DNA of 64,000 nucleotides from Wuchereria bancrofti (GCA_005281725.1 SSBO01000001.1:6928399-6992398); one strand, 5' to 3'; shown: positions 20,001 through 34,506, counted from the stretch's first letter. Numbers and translations are program-made. The notes: generated from the letters alone by a model not told the origin.

Positions 20001-22663
20001 TTAAAATTTAACAAAATCTTCAGTGCTGAAATCTTCCTGGATCCAACGTTGCGCACTTCCTTTTCGTATAAAACCATTTTCCTCTTGATTTACTTGCTTC
20101 TGTAAAAATAAGTAGAAATGGGATAAATTTTTGACACAACATGCACTGTTTTCATCTTTACAGAGGGAATTCTATACTGAATGTGCAAATGTTCTTCGTA
20201 ACGAGTAAAGCGAGAAAAAGTTATGAGTTGCACATTAGTGATAAAGAAAAAGAACTTTAGTTCCTTACACCTTTTGAATGATAATTTCTTATAACTGCTA
20301 ATTTTTAGGAAAATAACTACAATCATTTTTTAGGGAATAACTATAAATTTTAGGGATAATTTTTTCTTTTTTTGGGATAAATTTAAGAAATAATTACAAT
20401 CACTTCCAAGTTCATCTAATTCATTGAGATCAAATTTCGAGCAAAAGTAACGTTCCTAGGGTTCATTCGCGAAATCAAAAGGATTGTATCTAGTACATGG
20501 TTATCTCACTACCACGAGCATTAAACTGACGGACGGAATAGATTTAATGATCTCAATTATGGTTCATTTGTTATTTATGAATTTAGAATTGTTCGCTGAC
20601 TGCATATTAGTAGATTTAGCATTCACTTCTTACAGAATATACAACTTTTATGGAATTTTACCAATGATACTCTTCTATTTGGCAACTTGTGTTATAAAAT
20701 AGATGTTTTGTTTGTCACAGGTGATAACATCTTAATAATTTTAATAATATAAAGGAAAGTATACCCGTGAAATACAGTGTTCGGATTTCTGGTGCGACAG
20801 ATCACAATCAATCTCTGTATTACGTATAATCTCACTGACTGCACATGAAGCTTGCTTTTTCGTTGCAAACATAGTATATCTGCAATTTTACTCATCTTTT
20901 TGACTTGAAATTTCAAAACCAAAAAACGAACTTTAGAAACAAAAAACCCTTAATATTTTTTACTACATGATGTAGCACGTTAACTATATTTGAATCATTA
21001 TTTAACCTTCCAGTTATCAACAATTCATTTAATAATCGACAGAAAAGATCTTCATGTAAGGTTGTAAAAAAAAAATATATATATATACCCGGTCTTTGCA
21101 AAACAACAGAGCTTTCTATGTTTCTTCAAGATGAACTCGTTGCTGCATACTGTTGCACAAGAAGAACATTCCAACGTGTTCTGATAATCGCTGCGAGCTA
21201 TTACATGATGTTTTCTACTGAAAGCAGGAACAAACGAGAATGATAAGTCCAATTTGACTTTTAGGTCTATCGTTATAAAGGTAAAAAAGCTCTCCACAGC
21301 GAAAATGTTACAAAGTACTGAAAAAGGAATGAACTGACTTGGTATCCCAAATTATGTTATGAACTATCAAATATCAAGATAATAAAAGAGAAACACCAAA
21401 TTTTAAAACTTATGAAAAAAAAAATACAGGAAATGATTTCTTATTCCATGGAAATTAACGAAGAATTGAATACAATAGGAGCAACGGTATCTGTGTCGGA
21501 CATAATGGGGTATTTCCTTGTGAGCTTCAAGAATAATCAGTGACTCTGTTTTGAAATTACACAGATGACATTTCAACATCGGCTGTAACATTTTTTAAAA
21601 ATATCTTAACAGTAACAATAATAGCTACTAGAGAAAGTTCGAGTAATTTTTTGTTCACACAATAGTACCATAACAAAGACCAAAAGGCATCGTTTGAGGA
21701 TTTGGAACTGTCACTAACTTTCAAAAAGAAGAAAAACTAACATTACAACGATTTCTTTTATCTAGAATTCCATCTTTGTATTAAGTTTTAGTCCCTATAA
21801 ATAAATAAATAAACCAACTGGAAGAGTACGGCTGACGAGAACTTTTTCAGTATCTTCAATTGCCCCCAAACTATTAGCGACAACATTTCGTCCGAGTTCA
21901 AACAAAATTTTGGTCATGTGCATGGCACGTCTCTGATTGACTACTACCACCAACAAATTTTCAGCATAACGTATTCTTCTTTCTTGTTCTTTGATTTTTC
22001 CTGATGTTACAAGTCTTCGTATTAATTCTTGAATGGTCATATCTGCATCATATTCAGCTACTAACAGGACAACCTTAACAGTACAAATTACTTGGAAACT
22101 TATCTTATTGTCCTATAGTCACAAATGAACTATTTAATGCTTTGAAATTTATTTGAAATATAAACTGAATCCTGGAACATCTCAGATTATAACATTCATT
22201 GCCACTAAACTATAGCCAGCAAAAAAATATGCCATTAAGCTATAGTCAACATCAAGATAAAGATATAGCTTTGAGATTTATATCGTTAAGTTGTAACAGA
22301 GATTCAAGAAATTAGAGTTACCTGTGAAGGAGGTATGAAGATGGCTTTTGGGAGTACGAAACTTCCATTCACTGATAAATATTGTATCGAAAGAGGATGA
22401 AGCCGTGCTTCTTTTTCATATATACTTTGTAAAAATGTCACTAATTTCCTGTAAAACATTCGAAGTTAATCATATATGGAAACATGAACTTCCTTAATTA
22501 TATATGGAAGCATAAGCTTTCTTGTACTATTTCTACCTTTCTGTTGTATTTTTCTAGCGCCTCACTTCTTTAACAATCATCAGCTTTTTCTCTCCACTAT
22601 CTTTTGACGTCTCCTAACTACATCCTACCAATTATGTGATCCAATCCAAAGTCTTCGAATCAT
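20001..22663 (-). CDS. Three-finger C2H2 zinc-finger protein with novel N-terminal region
   Basis: Seven exons: 22629-22663, 22322-22448, 21819-22073, 21428-21582, 21089-21217, 20765-20879 and 20001-20099. Every junction is in phase, giving 304 residues. Residues 1-139 are an unrecognised mixed domain (HPLSIQYLSVNGSFVLPKA, VVLLVAEYDADMTIQELI, YAENLLVVVVNQRRAMHM). The fingers follow: C-x2-C...H-x4-H in LKCHLCNFKTES...HKEIPH; a second, YRCSYC...HFLRKHH, whose His pair is completed only across the intron; and a third C2HC finger, LECSSC...HRKLCC. The C-terminus (EDFSTEDFVKF) is acidic. The function is probably nuclear nucleic-acid binding. The first exon starts at ATG directly after a CTGTAG acceptor, so either it is trans-spliced or more upstream exons exist. 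Confidence 0.75.
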
Positions 22664-25600
22664 CTACAGAGATCTTGCAATCACTTTGTACTTTGTTGTC
22701 TCACATTTCCTACCGTACTATTGAAATGGGAAGTATTGAAAAAGGAATAAAGAAGTTCGCTAATCATAATATCGTTTTTTCCGAACTCAAAGTCCTAGAA
22801 TTTGTGGCGCTATTCCCACCTGAGAATCACTGTGGACCATTGCATGGTTTTTTCATTATTACAATTAACAGAATAATACGTCTTACTCATTGTTAGTCAA
22901 GCCAGCTGTCCATTTCATTAGCATCTCTTTCTCAACTGCGTGCAAAAAAATCTCATTCCTATTAATTTTCTCGAACCATCGATTCTAAAAATGGAATAAA
23001 TGCCATCTTTTCACAACTATAATACCACTATACCAGCAGCTCTTTACATATTTCCTGAAATTGACCGGCAAGCAAGATGTACGTGTCCCAGCTGCCCTCA
23101 GTTGCATACAGCAGCTTTCTTCTTCCATCCGTTCGTGGTTATAACGTAAGCGATGAATTTGGCAACATGCTTATTTATATTGAAACGAATAGTTGTATGA
23201 AACTAATGAACACTAATGATTTGAAAGTTAATTTGAGAATTAAAATCATGAAAAAGAAAAGAAGGAATTAGAAATGGATCAAATTAGGATACGAATGATA
23301 TATAGCGAAAAACCAAGAGAAAAATATAATTAATTTGATACTTTCCCAGTTACTTGTTCAGTTCCTAATCTCTTAATAAAAAATTAAGCACCAATGATTA
23401 TGTAATATTATTAAATGAGTAAGCCATACGATTAGCTAAATTACATTTTTAATATTACGACTATCTACGATTAAGTTTGATCGATTTCAACCGATAATTC
23501 TCCGAGAAACAACGGGGGTATAATCAGGACTGATAGACCATTAAACCAATGAAAATTTTTTGATTTAGCTAAATTTTTCATTCTTACTAGTGAAGAAAGG
23601 CAAAAAAAGGGAAGATATCTCTCTCACTTACAATCATTACAATCTCATTCCGGATACGGAAAAAAGAAGTCAGAACAAACTTCGTGTTCCTGTTTGACTC
23701 TTCCATCATCAATAGCCAATTCTTCCATTCTATTCTTCCAGCAACTGCAATTCCTTAAATGATAGGAAGGAAAAAAGAATACATAGTGCAACTATCCTTA
23801 CCCACAAATTGCTAACTACCCATCCGTAATAATCCCTCCTGTAATCCTGAAACAGTAACTATTTCCTGTTACTTCACACTACAAAGCACGCATAAGAACC
23901 ATAAATGTTAATATGCTCCAAATTTTCAGTGGATTTCAGAGTCTCATCATTTAAAAAGGTGTGAATGTGTGCTACAATATATCTGTAGTGCCAATCAATT
24001 AGTAATAGGTATATGTAGAAGTGTGACGTCACATAAAAGAAGTAGATAAGCGTGATAAAGCACGTACCACAAAACGAAAGCTATTATAACTTCATTATTA
24101 CAAGCCACAGTTACAATCAATTCTTGTGACAAGTTTAACTTTCGTCCACTTCTTTTGACTTTAAATCTCATTTATTTTTGATGTTAATTTATGTTGCTTC
24201 ACTTACGTTCACGTTGACCCCATTTATTTTTACAATGGAAAATGAAATGCCGAGATATCTGCGCGTATAATTCACAATAAACTACGATGACACTCTTTAA
24301 ATTAATTGTATAATGACTTAACTATATGATGACTTTTTGACCATTTCGAACATTGTTACTTCTTTTTTCTATTTTTCTGTACATTGAATTTTCCACTTCA
24401 ACAATACTGCACTGAAAGTTTGTTAAAGGTGAGTGATAGTCCATATCTAACTCTGTCTAACTGCAAAACCTTACAATTATCTCTCGTAATCCACTGTACC
24501 TCTTGTACTCAAAGCCTTATAAGCTTACCTCTCAGTGGCGAAATCTCGTAAATCGGTATCTCTTGGTGATGCAAAACCTCATAAGTTGTTGATGGAGTCT
24601 ATGGATGCCACGAAATCATATAAATTTACAAGTAATATTTCTCTTCTATCCATAATAGTATTAAAAAATGTATAGTGGACTGAATATGAAAACGGTCTGT
24701 ATAGTGAATTGAATATGTTACTTCAAGAATGCAAATTGTCAAAATCCTAACAAGATGATGGTCATTTAATTCATTCAGTTTCACATGCCAGATGGAATTC
24801 AAACCAAATTTCGTCTTTCCGCCAAATATTTTCGATTAAACTTCACAGGAAAGAAACAGGAAAGAACTACGGAGAAACAGTCCATAGTTTTACCTTATTT
24901 ATGATATTGTAGATGGGATTTCATTTATTCTAAGTACGAACATTCTTATTTTATGATGAATTTTCTAGAGATTAAAGATTTCCAAAATCTTGTAGTTTAA
25001 TACAATCAGTTTGAAGTGTGTCCTTTTACGTCATACAAAATTCGCCCATTCTTCTCATAAAGATGTAGTGATAATTGCTAATTCACAGATATATTTGAAA
25101 AAAAAAAATATTTATTATATCTGGAAAATAAGAAAATAATAATTGATGATTCGGTTTGAGTGGATTCACACTCCGATTAATCATTGGGACATTCACTTAA
25201 TAGGACACATTTGCCAATTTTATTTCATTGAAAAATCTCTTTCTTACATTGACATTTGAGATTTCTTGTAGCAAAATGCTTGAAACTTCAACTTTATCAT
25301 TTACTGGACATTATTAAAGGGAAGGGAAAGAGTGAATGAAGCTTATTCATTTATTTCGGCATATTACATCTTATCGTCATTACATCAGTCAATATATTTA
25401 CATTCATAATTAAAAAAAAATCCAAAGTAAATATTGATTTGAATATTGAGTTGAATAATATCATCTGAGGCGTGTCAAGTTTACATACGTGTTCGATTAT
25501 TTCCTTTCTTTAAATTCATCGTAACATTGTTAAAAGAACAATCAGTTTTATAAACGTTTATTGTTTCATGTACACAAAATGAATTTTATACTTACTGATT

Positions 25601-26820
25601 TGATATTATCACAACACAGTTCATATTTACATTAACGCAGAGGAATTCGCTCTTTCTTTAATCCAAATTTAGGCCTTTCATTAACGGTAATGCAAGAAAT
25701 GGCCAAGGCCCCTATTATATAATTAAATATTGATAGTATAAAACTGTAATATTTTCTGTTCTCAACTGCTATCATTATGAGGATATAAATTATGCTATCA
25801 ACATTTACTTTGCCTATTTCTCAGTATCGATGATTGTAACTTTCGTAACTTTCATTATAAATAAACTGACATGACAGATGAGTTAAATTCGAGAAATACC
25901 AATGCTACGAGGATTATCATTGCAATCAATTTTTCCTTATAAAACTACCTACTAATCTGTCTATAATGACAAGCCTGATTATAGATGATAATAATGACTA
26001 TTAATTTTATCAATATGCCATACATGACATTATTTAAATACACGTCTAGTACACTATTGAATTCTTTCATTTTTTGCTTTTTATTCGATTTTTTCATTTA
26101 AATGAATTAAGTGAAAAAGAAAATAAATAAAACTATAAATCTATTATCTCCTTCAAACTCTACCAAATTCCTGGTCAAATACCAATTATAGATTCCTAAC
26201 ATTTTCTAAATCTCTACTACTAAATTATATACAAATATTAGGACTACTAGACAGTTGGTTAAAATTTTCAAAAAATTCACTGATATGATATAATTTTGTA
26301 GTTTGCAAGCATCATGTTATGATGATGAATTCAGATTGAATCATAAAAATGTTAAGCCTTCATAAAAATGAAATTAATAAAAGCAGGGTAAGAAACAGCT
26401 AATTACTTTGTTTTATTATTGAAATTAATCAGTCCCAACTATTAAGAATAAAATAAATTATTGAGTTTATAAATTCATGTTGATTATTGATGTGTGAAAA
26501 ATTGAAATAATTAAAAAATGTGCGTTTTCATAAAGAAAACAATGAACAATAATACGCTATCAATTGTTTACTTGGTAAGCATGGCTTGTTTAAACTTCGT
26601 CAATGATAAACACATCTTTCATTCTCTATGTGATTATCCTTCTGATATCCCATGCGATTACCAAATTTGTATTTTGATCAAAAGGTTTACGCACGTATCT
26701 CAATTGAGAATTTTTGTTGATAACTTATTTTGTTAATGTCTTATTACTAATATTTTTTATCGACTGAATACGTTAATAAAAAAAGAGATGATAAAACTTG
26801 AATGTGAATGAAAAGATACA
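22664..26820. other. Long intergenic stretch, one possible orphan exon
   Basis: About 4.2 kb of AT-rich DNA. Apart from a possible plus-strand exon at 24536-24631 I see no coding exon, RNA gene or mobile element. It presumably contains the zinc-finger gene promoter and the 3' flank of the TIL inhibitor. Confidence 0.35.
24536..24631 (+). other. Possible orphan exon
   Basis: Flanked by a CTCTCAG-type acceptor and an A|GTAATA donor, this segment is open in a frame with non-random residues (AKSRKSVSLGDAKPHKLLME) in a locally less AT-rich patch. A GTGAGT donor also occurs at about 24429. No partner exons were found, so it could be an internal exon of an unseen gene or chance. Ends are good to a few bases. 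Confidence 0.2.
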
Positions 26821-27993
26821 TTAAGAAGTAATGTTCAGAAATATTTTATGCTTTTCCGCTGATATTTTTGGACACTCAGATACGGCAACACATTTTCCCG
26901 CGATATCTCTTCTGAATCCATCATATGCCGGACAATAACAACCAGCCGGATTACAAATCAGAACGCATGGAGTCTGAAAGAAGAAGATTAATTAACTAAT
27001 ACATTTCCATTATATCTCTTTTACCTTTGGTTTATGTGATAACTTTTCCTTAAAAAGTACAAATAGACATCTAAAAGTGATTCACAAGACGTTTTGACAT
27101 AATTCCATTACAATAGAGAAAAAACGACATGAAGCATATTAATGATGTAAATAAATATAATATCCCTTATGAATAATAAACAAAAATATTATGAACCTAT
27201 CGGCTGATTGCAAATGAACATTAGTTTAATCTACTTAACAATTAGCTAATTAAGCTATTAGCTCACTATTCATAAACTTTAAATCACTAACAAATTCACT
27301 TTGGCCACATTTCAGTTCACAACCCTTGCATTCAACCCATATCTCATTTCGTCCACATCTGTGCCGTCGTTTTGTATCCACGTGTGTAAAAGTGAACACT
27401 GATATCTACTTGAGAATTTGCAGTATGTATTTTATTTTGGTTTTATTTTCAAATTTATAATTTGGCTACTAGTTCAATTAGTATAGACTTATTTTCACTT
27501 ATCTATTTTAGCATAAGGCAATAAATAGCTATCACATAAAGTTGAGATTGATGATGATAGATAGACTTCATATTTTTAAAATGAATCATATTCTAAATGA
27601 GCTTTATCTGAAACACACGTCAAATGGCCTTTCTTTTTAATTGACAGTTTTATGGATCATGTGAAAGGTCAATGACTTCAAGCAAAACGCTTTCCAAAAA
27701 AAAACAAAAAAACTATTATCTCCTTTACCATTATTAGATTTTTTCATAATCTAAACAACTTTTCTTAATGACCTTTCCTAACTAACTGTCTTCTTGACCT
27801 TATAAGATAAAAACTGAAAAAGGAATGGTTTTTGGCGCTTAATGAAATGAAAATATCTGCTATTACCAAAGGATTTATATCTTAAAACCCAAAAAAAAAA
27901 GAAAAACCGAGTACCATTAATCTGCATAAATCAGAATATCTAAAACGATAATTATACACTTACAATTATTAAGACGAAAAATGAATTCATCAT
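26821..27993 (-). CDS. Secreted Ascaris-type TIL serine protease inhibitor
   Basis: Three exons: 27964-27993, 27292-27405 and 26821-26973, all phase 0, giving 98 residues. Exon 1 starts MMNSFFVLII and with exon 2 forms a signal peptide ending near residue 20. The mature part is a single trypsin-inhibitor-like domain with ten cysteines (27, 36, 39, 43, 51, 55, 60, 62, 76, 82), in the pattern CGRNEIWVECKGCELKCG ... TPCVLICNPAGCYC ... GKCVAVSEC. This is the arrangement of the Ascaris chymotrypsin/elastase inhibitors. By alignment the reactive bond lies in C-V-L-I-C with Leu53 at P1, suggesting chymotrypsin- or elastase-like targets. The gene stands alone, 4 kb from its nearest neighbour. The exon-2 acceptor at 27406-27407 was chosen over one 7 bases downstream because only it keeps the frame. 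Confidence 0.85.
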
Positions 27994-30271
27994 AATATTC
28001 TCAAACAATTTACAAATGTCTTCTATCAATACTGCGATACTCTTTTATGGAAAACATTCTCAAAACAGGTTTACTGAAACAATTCGAGTTTAAAAAAAAT
28101 GATGGCAAATGATGAAATCATTTTTTAAATGTCAAAAATAAAATATGAATGAACCAGTTTATATAATATTAATTACTTTCTTTCTTTCTTTGTATGTTTT
28201 AGAAATAATTGTATTTTACTAACCGATGATTCATAACAAAAAACTTCATGCTAATCAATCAATGTTTAAAGAAAAAAATGTAAATTGGAACGTTAGATAA
28301 ATGATATGAAATGAATGGATATTAATTGCTTTGTAATCTTTCTCTTACTTCACACTTTACTTGAATTCAATACCAGCACTTTGTTTTTTAAATACATGAA
28401 CCAAGCAATTCATTCAGATAGATTTGTCACTTTAATAATACGATTGTCAATGATGCGATCACTAATGAAATACATATCATTCTAATTAGTGTACCAGAAA
28501 ATATTTCGAAAATAACTTGGCTATTCCGTAAGAAAATTATTCATTGATAAATTATAGAATAAATGAAGAACAAAAAAAAAAAATCACTCATCAGTTTAAA
28601 ATTTATCTAAATTTTAATTATTATATCCAGTCATTTACTTATACGAAAAACACTTTAATTTTATCACCCCTACTTTGAACTATGATGTAATTTCAAATTT
28701 ATTTCACATTAACATAGTAAGTGGGATAATAGTATTCACAATACTCAACTAACACTTATTCTTGTTCACAATTCGCTAAGTTATTACAAATCAATCAAAA
28801 TAAAGTCTTGTAAATTAAGAGTGGAACATGACATATGATTAGTAGTCCGGTTGACATGAATGTCAACTAATTGTACATGTCACACTTATCGCAATGACAG
28901 AAGCATTTATGACAAAGGTGAGAAAATTGCTGGGATGAGGTTTTTTGATTATCTGCATTCCTTCATAATTTAAAATGGAAAATTATTGGAGCAAATAAAT
29001 TGTATTATAAAATAATACAAATTTTTCAAACATAAATTTTAACATGAACAATAATTTATTATGTTTAATCATTAAACAATAACTTCAAACATTCAATCAT
29101 CAAACAATAATTTAATATGTTTAATTAATAAACGATAACTTCAAAAGATTAACGCTTAACAAATCTTCATCACACAAACATACACACACACACTTAGTTG
29201 AACATTGCTTGATGCGATATAAATGATAAATGATATTTTTAAAAATGTATGCACTAATCAAAATAATTCATCCAATTTATCAGTCATTCTTTAACTTTTT
29301 TTTCATAAATAATCAACCCGATTTTCAATTTCAACATCTTCTAACAATCTTCAATAATTTTAATTTCAATTTTATCATTTTTCATCCCTCAATAATTTCA
29401 ACACATACTAAGATTTCATCATTTCTTATTTATTTCAAAATCACTTTTACAACAAATTTCAGAGTGCAAATAATACATTAATTTTAATTTGAACTTTTTT
29501 CTGTCAAATTATTGCAGCAATGGAATAATTAAATGCATTATTTGAATGGTACCAAAATGAAGAATGTATATGATAAAGCATTTTTAAGCTGAAAATACTT
29601 TAAATTCAAAAATGTTTGTTTGCAAGCTGTATAATCAAAAGTTTCGGCTCGGCTCTTTTCAATTTTAAGCTAAATTTTGCTTAAACAGCTTGATGGGTAT
29701 GATATGTTATGAAAGCCCCAAAAATGGAGCAAAAGTTTTTCGTTTTATAGAAAGGAAATTGAAATTGCAGCCTGAAATAGGATAGAAGGAGTGGAAGAGG
29801 AAGGGAAAGTTGAAAGGAATGGCTAAAGAATTTGTTGTTCACTTTATTAAAAGCCACTTATCATCATCAGAGCTAACTGTCACACAGATTTGTCATTCAC
29901 AACAAGGTGACTTCCTTCAAAATTTTCTTTCCTACCTTCAATTTCATTTATTATTGCCTATTAATACAGGTGTACAATGGTCCATTCTTGGTCATTTCAT
30001 TTCAATATCTTTTGTTTTTTCTCCACTCAATCATTTAGCTCCTTTAGTGATTCATCATCTTTAACAATTTAAATTACTTGAAGTAAAGTTTCGATATGTT
30101 ATCAGTTACTTAAACGTTTAGCATTTGTCAAAGTTTGTTTAGATTTATCACTGCCTGAATTTGCATCGTTTTTGGACAAAAATTTCGACAGTGTTACAGA
30201 AATTTGCATTGTTTTAAAACGATATTTGATTGAAGCAGAGTTTAATGTTGCATGCTTCGTATTTAAATTGA
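27994..30271. other. Gene-poor AT-rich region
   Basis: No coding exon recognised. It contains an imperfect tandem duplication at about 29045-29155 and a short (CA)n run near 29180. Confidence 0.4.
29045..29155. repeat. Imperfect tandem duplication, unit about 60 bp
   Basis: The segment aacaataatttattatgttt...aataacttcaaacatt is followed by a diverged copy, aacaataatttaatatgttt...gataacttcaaaag. No coding content. Confidence 0.6.
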
Positions 30272-32873
30272 AAAAATTTGGAAGCATTGAAGTAATTATT
30301 ATATAAAAGGGTATTTTGATCTTTTACATTTTCTCGGGCATTTAAATTCGAGAGTTTCTCATTGTAATGAAAAACGTCGCTACCAATAACAACAACGCTT
30401 ATCGCCCTCTTTATCAATATAACAAGCATCGAGAAGCGCTTAGATCTCTTGTTAAATTGTTGCATCATTTCTCGGGCAACAATTCTGGGAGTTCTCATGA
30501 TTTATGCATAACACAGTGCAATTAGTAACTTTTGGATTGCAATGTTGAAATTTTCTTTGACAAAAGTTTAAAAAGATTTTTATTGCCTAGTATTACTATT
30601 AGTTTATTTTCACAAGCCTTACATAAAATCAAATATCCCAGTAAATCATCATTTATAAATTTGAGTCGCTTATGTCATGTTCGAATTTTAGCGCGCCGTT
30701 GTGTTAAGAAGAATAAAACAAAGGCTTGACGGTTGCAGTTGTGAGTTTGTTTCCGGAAGCTCACCTGAATGATTAAATATGAAGATTTAGCTAGTTAATT
30801 TTTGACTCATAGTCAATTTCACTGACAGAAATTCTTCGCTTCCACAGTCAGTCCTTTTGCCAAGAATTTTTCAGTTTTCGGTTTTAAGATAAATCTTTCT
30901 TCTCATCCACATCTTATTTACGGGAAGCAATAATTTAATTTTTCAGTGTCATCGCAACAGATCATTATAATGGGCAGATGAGACAATTAAAATATGATGG
31001 GACTTACTTTAGTCATAAGCAATAATACCTGAGATATGGGATAGGGCGACAGTAATCCTTAGATGGCATTGATGTGAAAGTTCGGTTCATTTGAATTGGC
31101 AATATCTTTGTGTCAATACAATTTCGCAATTACTTTTATGAGTAATTATGGAGCATTTTGTGATGTATTTGCATAGCACTGTCATCTGAACTAATTAACT
31201 TTTAACTGATTAAGTTTACAGCAAGTATTTTTGTAGTTTTGTTTATTAGCAAAGGATTTCCAGCTTATATAAAGCCTTTACGAATATATTCTACCATTCG
31301 TTTAGTCAATTAATTATCAGAAATATTCCATTACTCATTCACTTTTTTTTGAACTTGTTAAGCCTGTGCCAAATAGAGTGTCAATAAAAAATAAGGAAAA
31401 ATTGTTTAAATCTGAAGAGGGTGACATGTATCTCTGTCTTCAAAGCAAAATCCGACATTTCAACTGTTGGCATTTTGAAATTAGCAATTCTTTTTCTTTG
31501 TTAAATCATCTTAAAAACAGTTCAATCCTTTGGTGATACTTCCATTTCTGCTTTTGAAATCCGAAACAAACTTGTAATAATTTTCCCTTTGTAACTATTA
31601 AGAATATTTTAAGTCTTTTTTTAGGCATTCATTTGAACAGATGTAGAAAAAGCAGAAAAGAAAATCAAGGGAGAAAGAGAGACGGAGAGAGAGGAAGAAA
31701 GAGGGAGAGAGAAAAAGGTAGGGGGAAGGATTTATTTCAATGAGTTGAAATATTTCCTGAACTCCTTTTGGAGCAGAACTGAACTTGCTCCTCCTTCTTT
31801 TTTCCGTCTCAAACATTCCCACTCAGTCGTCACGAAAGGTCATCTTTACCATTGCTGCGCTGTTGTCGTTACCTACAACTCACGTACTTCCTTTTTACAC
31901 AAACATTGAAAATTAATCGTTTCGATCACAGGTTCAAATGCAGGCATTGCTAATTGGCAAATTCTGAATTTGTGGAATAGATGGACGTACTTCATCTTTC
32001 ATAATGCTACAGACATTGCAGTATTGCAACTGTAATGGCGTTTTAATGAAATGCTTCATCCTTCCGGATTACAATAAAGTGATCAGGTAGAGAGGGAGTT
32101 CCTTCTGAAGCCTTCTTGAACGCTTTGAAGGACATTTGCACTACCGGTTACGCTTTGATGAGGAGATGCTAAACGAGCTCATTTCACATTTCGACATGTT
32201 GCGCTGCACACAGTGCAGGACACAAGAAACTTTTCTTCTGCCCTGCAACGAGTGATGAAAGAACGGTCTAACAGAAAAAAAGGAAAAAGTGGGACGCGCA
32301 GAAGTAAGGCATACAAAATGCGGTGAGGTGAGCATTTTTGATTGGAATATTTTCTTTTTTTTGAAAAGTGAACAAAGAAATTGGTACAACAGCGATAACC
32401 TTGGACATTTTCGCCGTCAAACTTTTTCTTCCAGAAAATTTTCTCTTCTAAGCATTTTTTCATACTTCAAATAAAGTGCGAGGACAGACACATACACACA
32501 CATACACACACACACACACACACCCATATAGCAGTGTATAAAGGCGCATTTGTAATGAGAGGAGCGCACTTCATAGAACTTGATTTAAACTATCCTTCCA
32601 TAGTAATTCAAAAAATTCATCATTAATCTGCAAAAGATTTTGAGTGAAAAATCACTTTTTCGAAGCGACACACTGATTTATATTGAATATAAGAATGGAA
32701 GCGATCTCTTTTAGTTACAAAACAAAGTTGTAGTGAACAGACATTAAAATTAAAAATTGATTTTGAGATGAATTTCGGAATAAACATTTAAAAGTGATTA
32801 GAAATGTGATGAGCCAATTATTATTATGTTGTTGTATGCGTTATGTGCGCATTTGTGTCAGCGTTCATTTATT
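30272..32873. repeat. Large direct duplication, copy A (about 2.6 kb)
   Basis: This block recurs at 44232-46833 with a constant offset of 13,960 bases. Every line I compared is identical, including a purine tract (31660-31720) and a (CA)n microsatellite (32488-32522) with the same unit count. The borders are sharp. The left flank shows only short resemblance (ttaa-ttgaaaaa in both) and the right flanks diverge immediately after gcgttcatttatt. No gene, transposase or long open frame is seen in it, and the ends lack LTR-like TG...CA or terminal inverted repeats. Confidence 0.95.
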
Positions 32874-34506
32874 ACTTAAAAGCTATCATCAATGCAAGAG
32901 CTCCTTTTGTACTGTTTGCTATTTATGTAAGAAAAATCGAAGCTTAATTGATTATAAAATAATGTCGTACCGAATCATTTTATTCTATTTACCAATAAAT
33001 CTGGCATGAAATTCTTATTACATTTATAAAAAGTGTCGCATTTTCATTATTTATATTTGTCGTATTTTATCGGTTAAATGGGTATTTTAACTATGACAAA
33101 AAAAGCAAAATTTCATGATTTAATAATAATGACAATAATAATTAAATTTTGGAATAATTTGAAAATTTTAAAATTATATGGATGAATTTTTTATTTGTAT
33201 CCATTTTCAATTTCATTTCAGTTACTGTAATGCGTAAAAAAGTGCGTTGTTTTTGGTTTCTCTCGATTATAACTCACTCTGGCTATCTTGACTTTAAGTC
33301 TGAAAATATTCGAAGGCAGTGAAGATATAAGTTCTGCATTTTAATTTGCAATTTCACAATCCTTTTTTCCAAGCATTTAGAAAAAAGAATATTTTTTTTT
33401 TAATTTCTTTTTTTTCTATCTTTTAATTAACTGTGAGTCGAACACAACGATTGTTTTTATTGAGTGTGAGAAAGAAAAGAAAAAAAGAGAGGAAAAATTC
33501 CCCTTCGTTCTTAAGTAATACGTACATAGAAGATGTTTTAAAAAAACCTGTTGAAACATTTTAGAATGTTTAGAAAAAAATTCACTGAAATAATTCAGAA
33601 ATCCAAAAAAAGTGGAAATTACAAAATGGTGTTAAATGATATATTTAAAAAAAATGAAATTCAATCAAATAGATAACAAAAAAAAAATATTTTTGGGAAA
33701 ATAATTCTAGTAAATTTTTAGCAGTTGATTTTATTAATAATTTTTAGATTTCTAAAAGATAAGAAACTATTCGACAATACCATCTGAATTGATGAATAGA
33801 ACAATGCAGAAGAAAAATTCCCGCAGAGTAACAATTGCGCTCACTGCTTATTATCTTGTTAGTAAAACGCCATATTTATATGCATCCTGAAAAGATATTA
33901 AGCTGATGATACAGCCATACAAAGGTTTTGTAAACCTTTTAAAAACTCTTAAAACTCAAAGTTTTCATCTGTAAAAACAAACAGTATTGCATTTTCAGGT
34001 CAATTGAAGGGTAATGTTAATTTATCTACCAAATTAATGATAATTAATAGCTATGTGATTTTATAAAACACAAAAATTTACCATCCCAGTATGTAATGTT
34101 GACGATAAAAATGATTGTCTACAGTACCCTTTCAGCAGCTAAAAATCTGAATTCTACAGACTACCTGTTAAGAGTTACCTGTTAAACAATTCAAAAATGT
34201 TTGATCATAAGAGTTAGAAGTATTAAATTATAAAATTACAATTTCTTATTATAAATTTAAGCTTATTATAGCTACTCTCAAATGACTATTTAAGATATTA
34301 TAACAATTTAAAAGTTTTTTTTGTTCACATAGATCTTTAATTTTACTTTAAAATTTGAGGAAGCAAAAAAGACAGATTTTTCTTGTGTGACAATAATTTT
34401 TTGATTTTTTTGTGTATTTACTACAATTGAAGCTTCATAGTTTCTATGTGTCAAATTTTTTACTCTAACAGTTTATGACGTAAAAGACGTGGAAAAGACG
34501 TAGGAG

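Noticed and set aside
30214..30498. Minus-strand 94-residue frame at the edge of copy A and its twin in copy B (44123-44458)
   Set aside because: The frame continues into unrelated sequence on each side of the duplication edge, has no splice or start context, and looks compositional.
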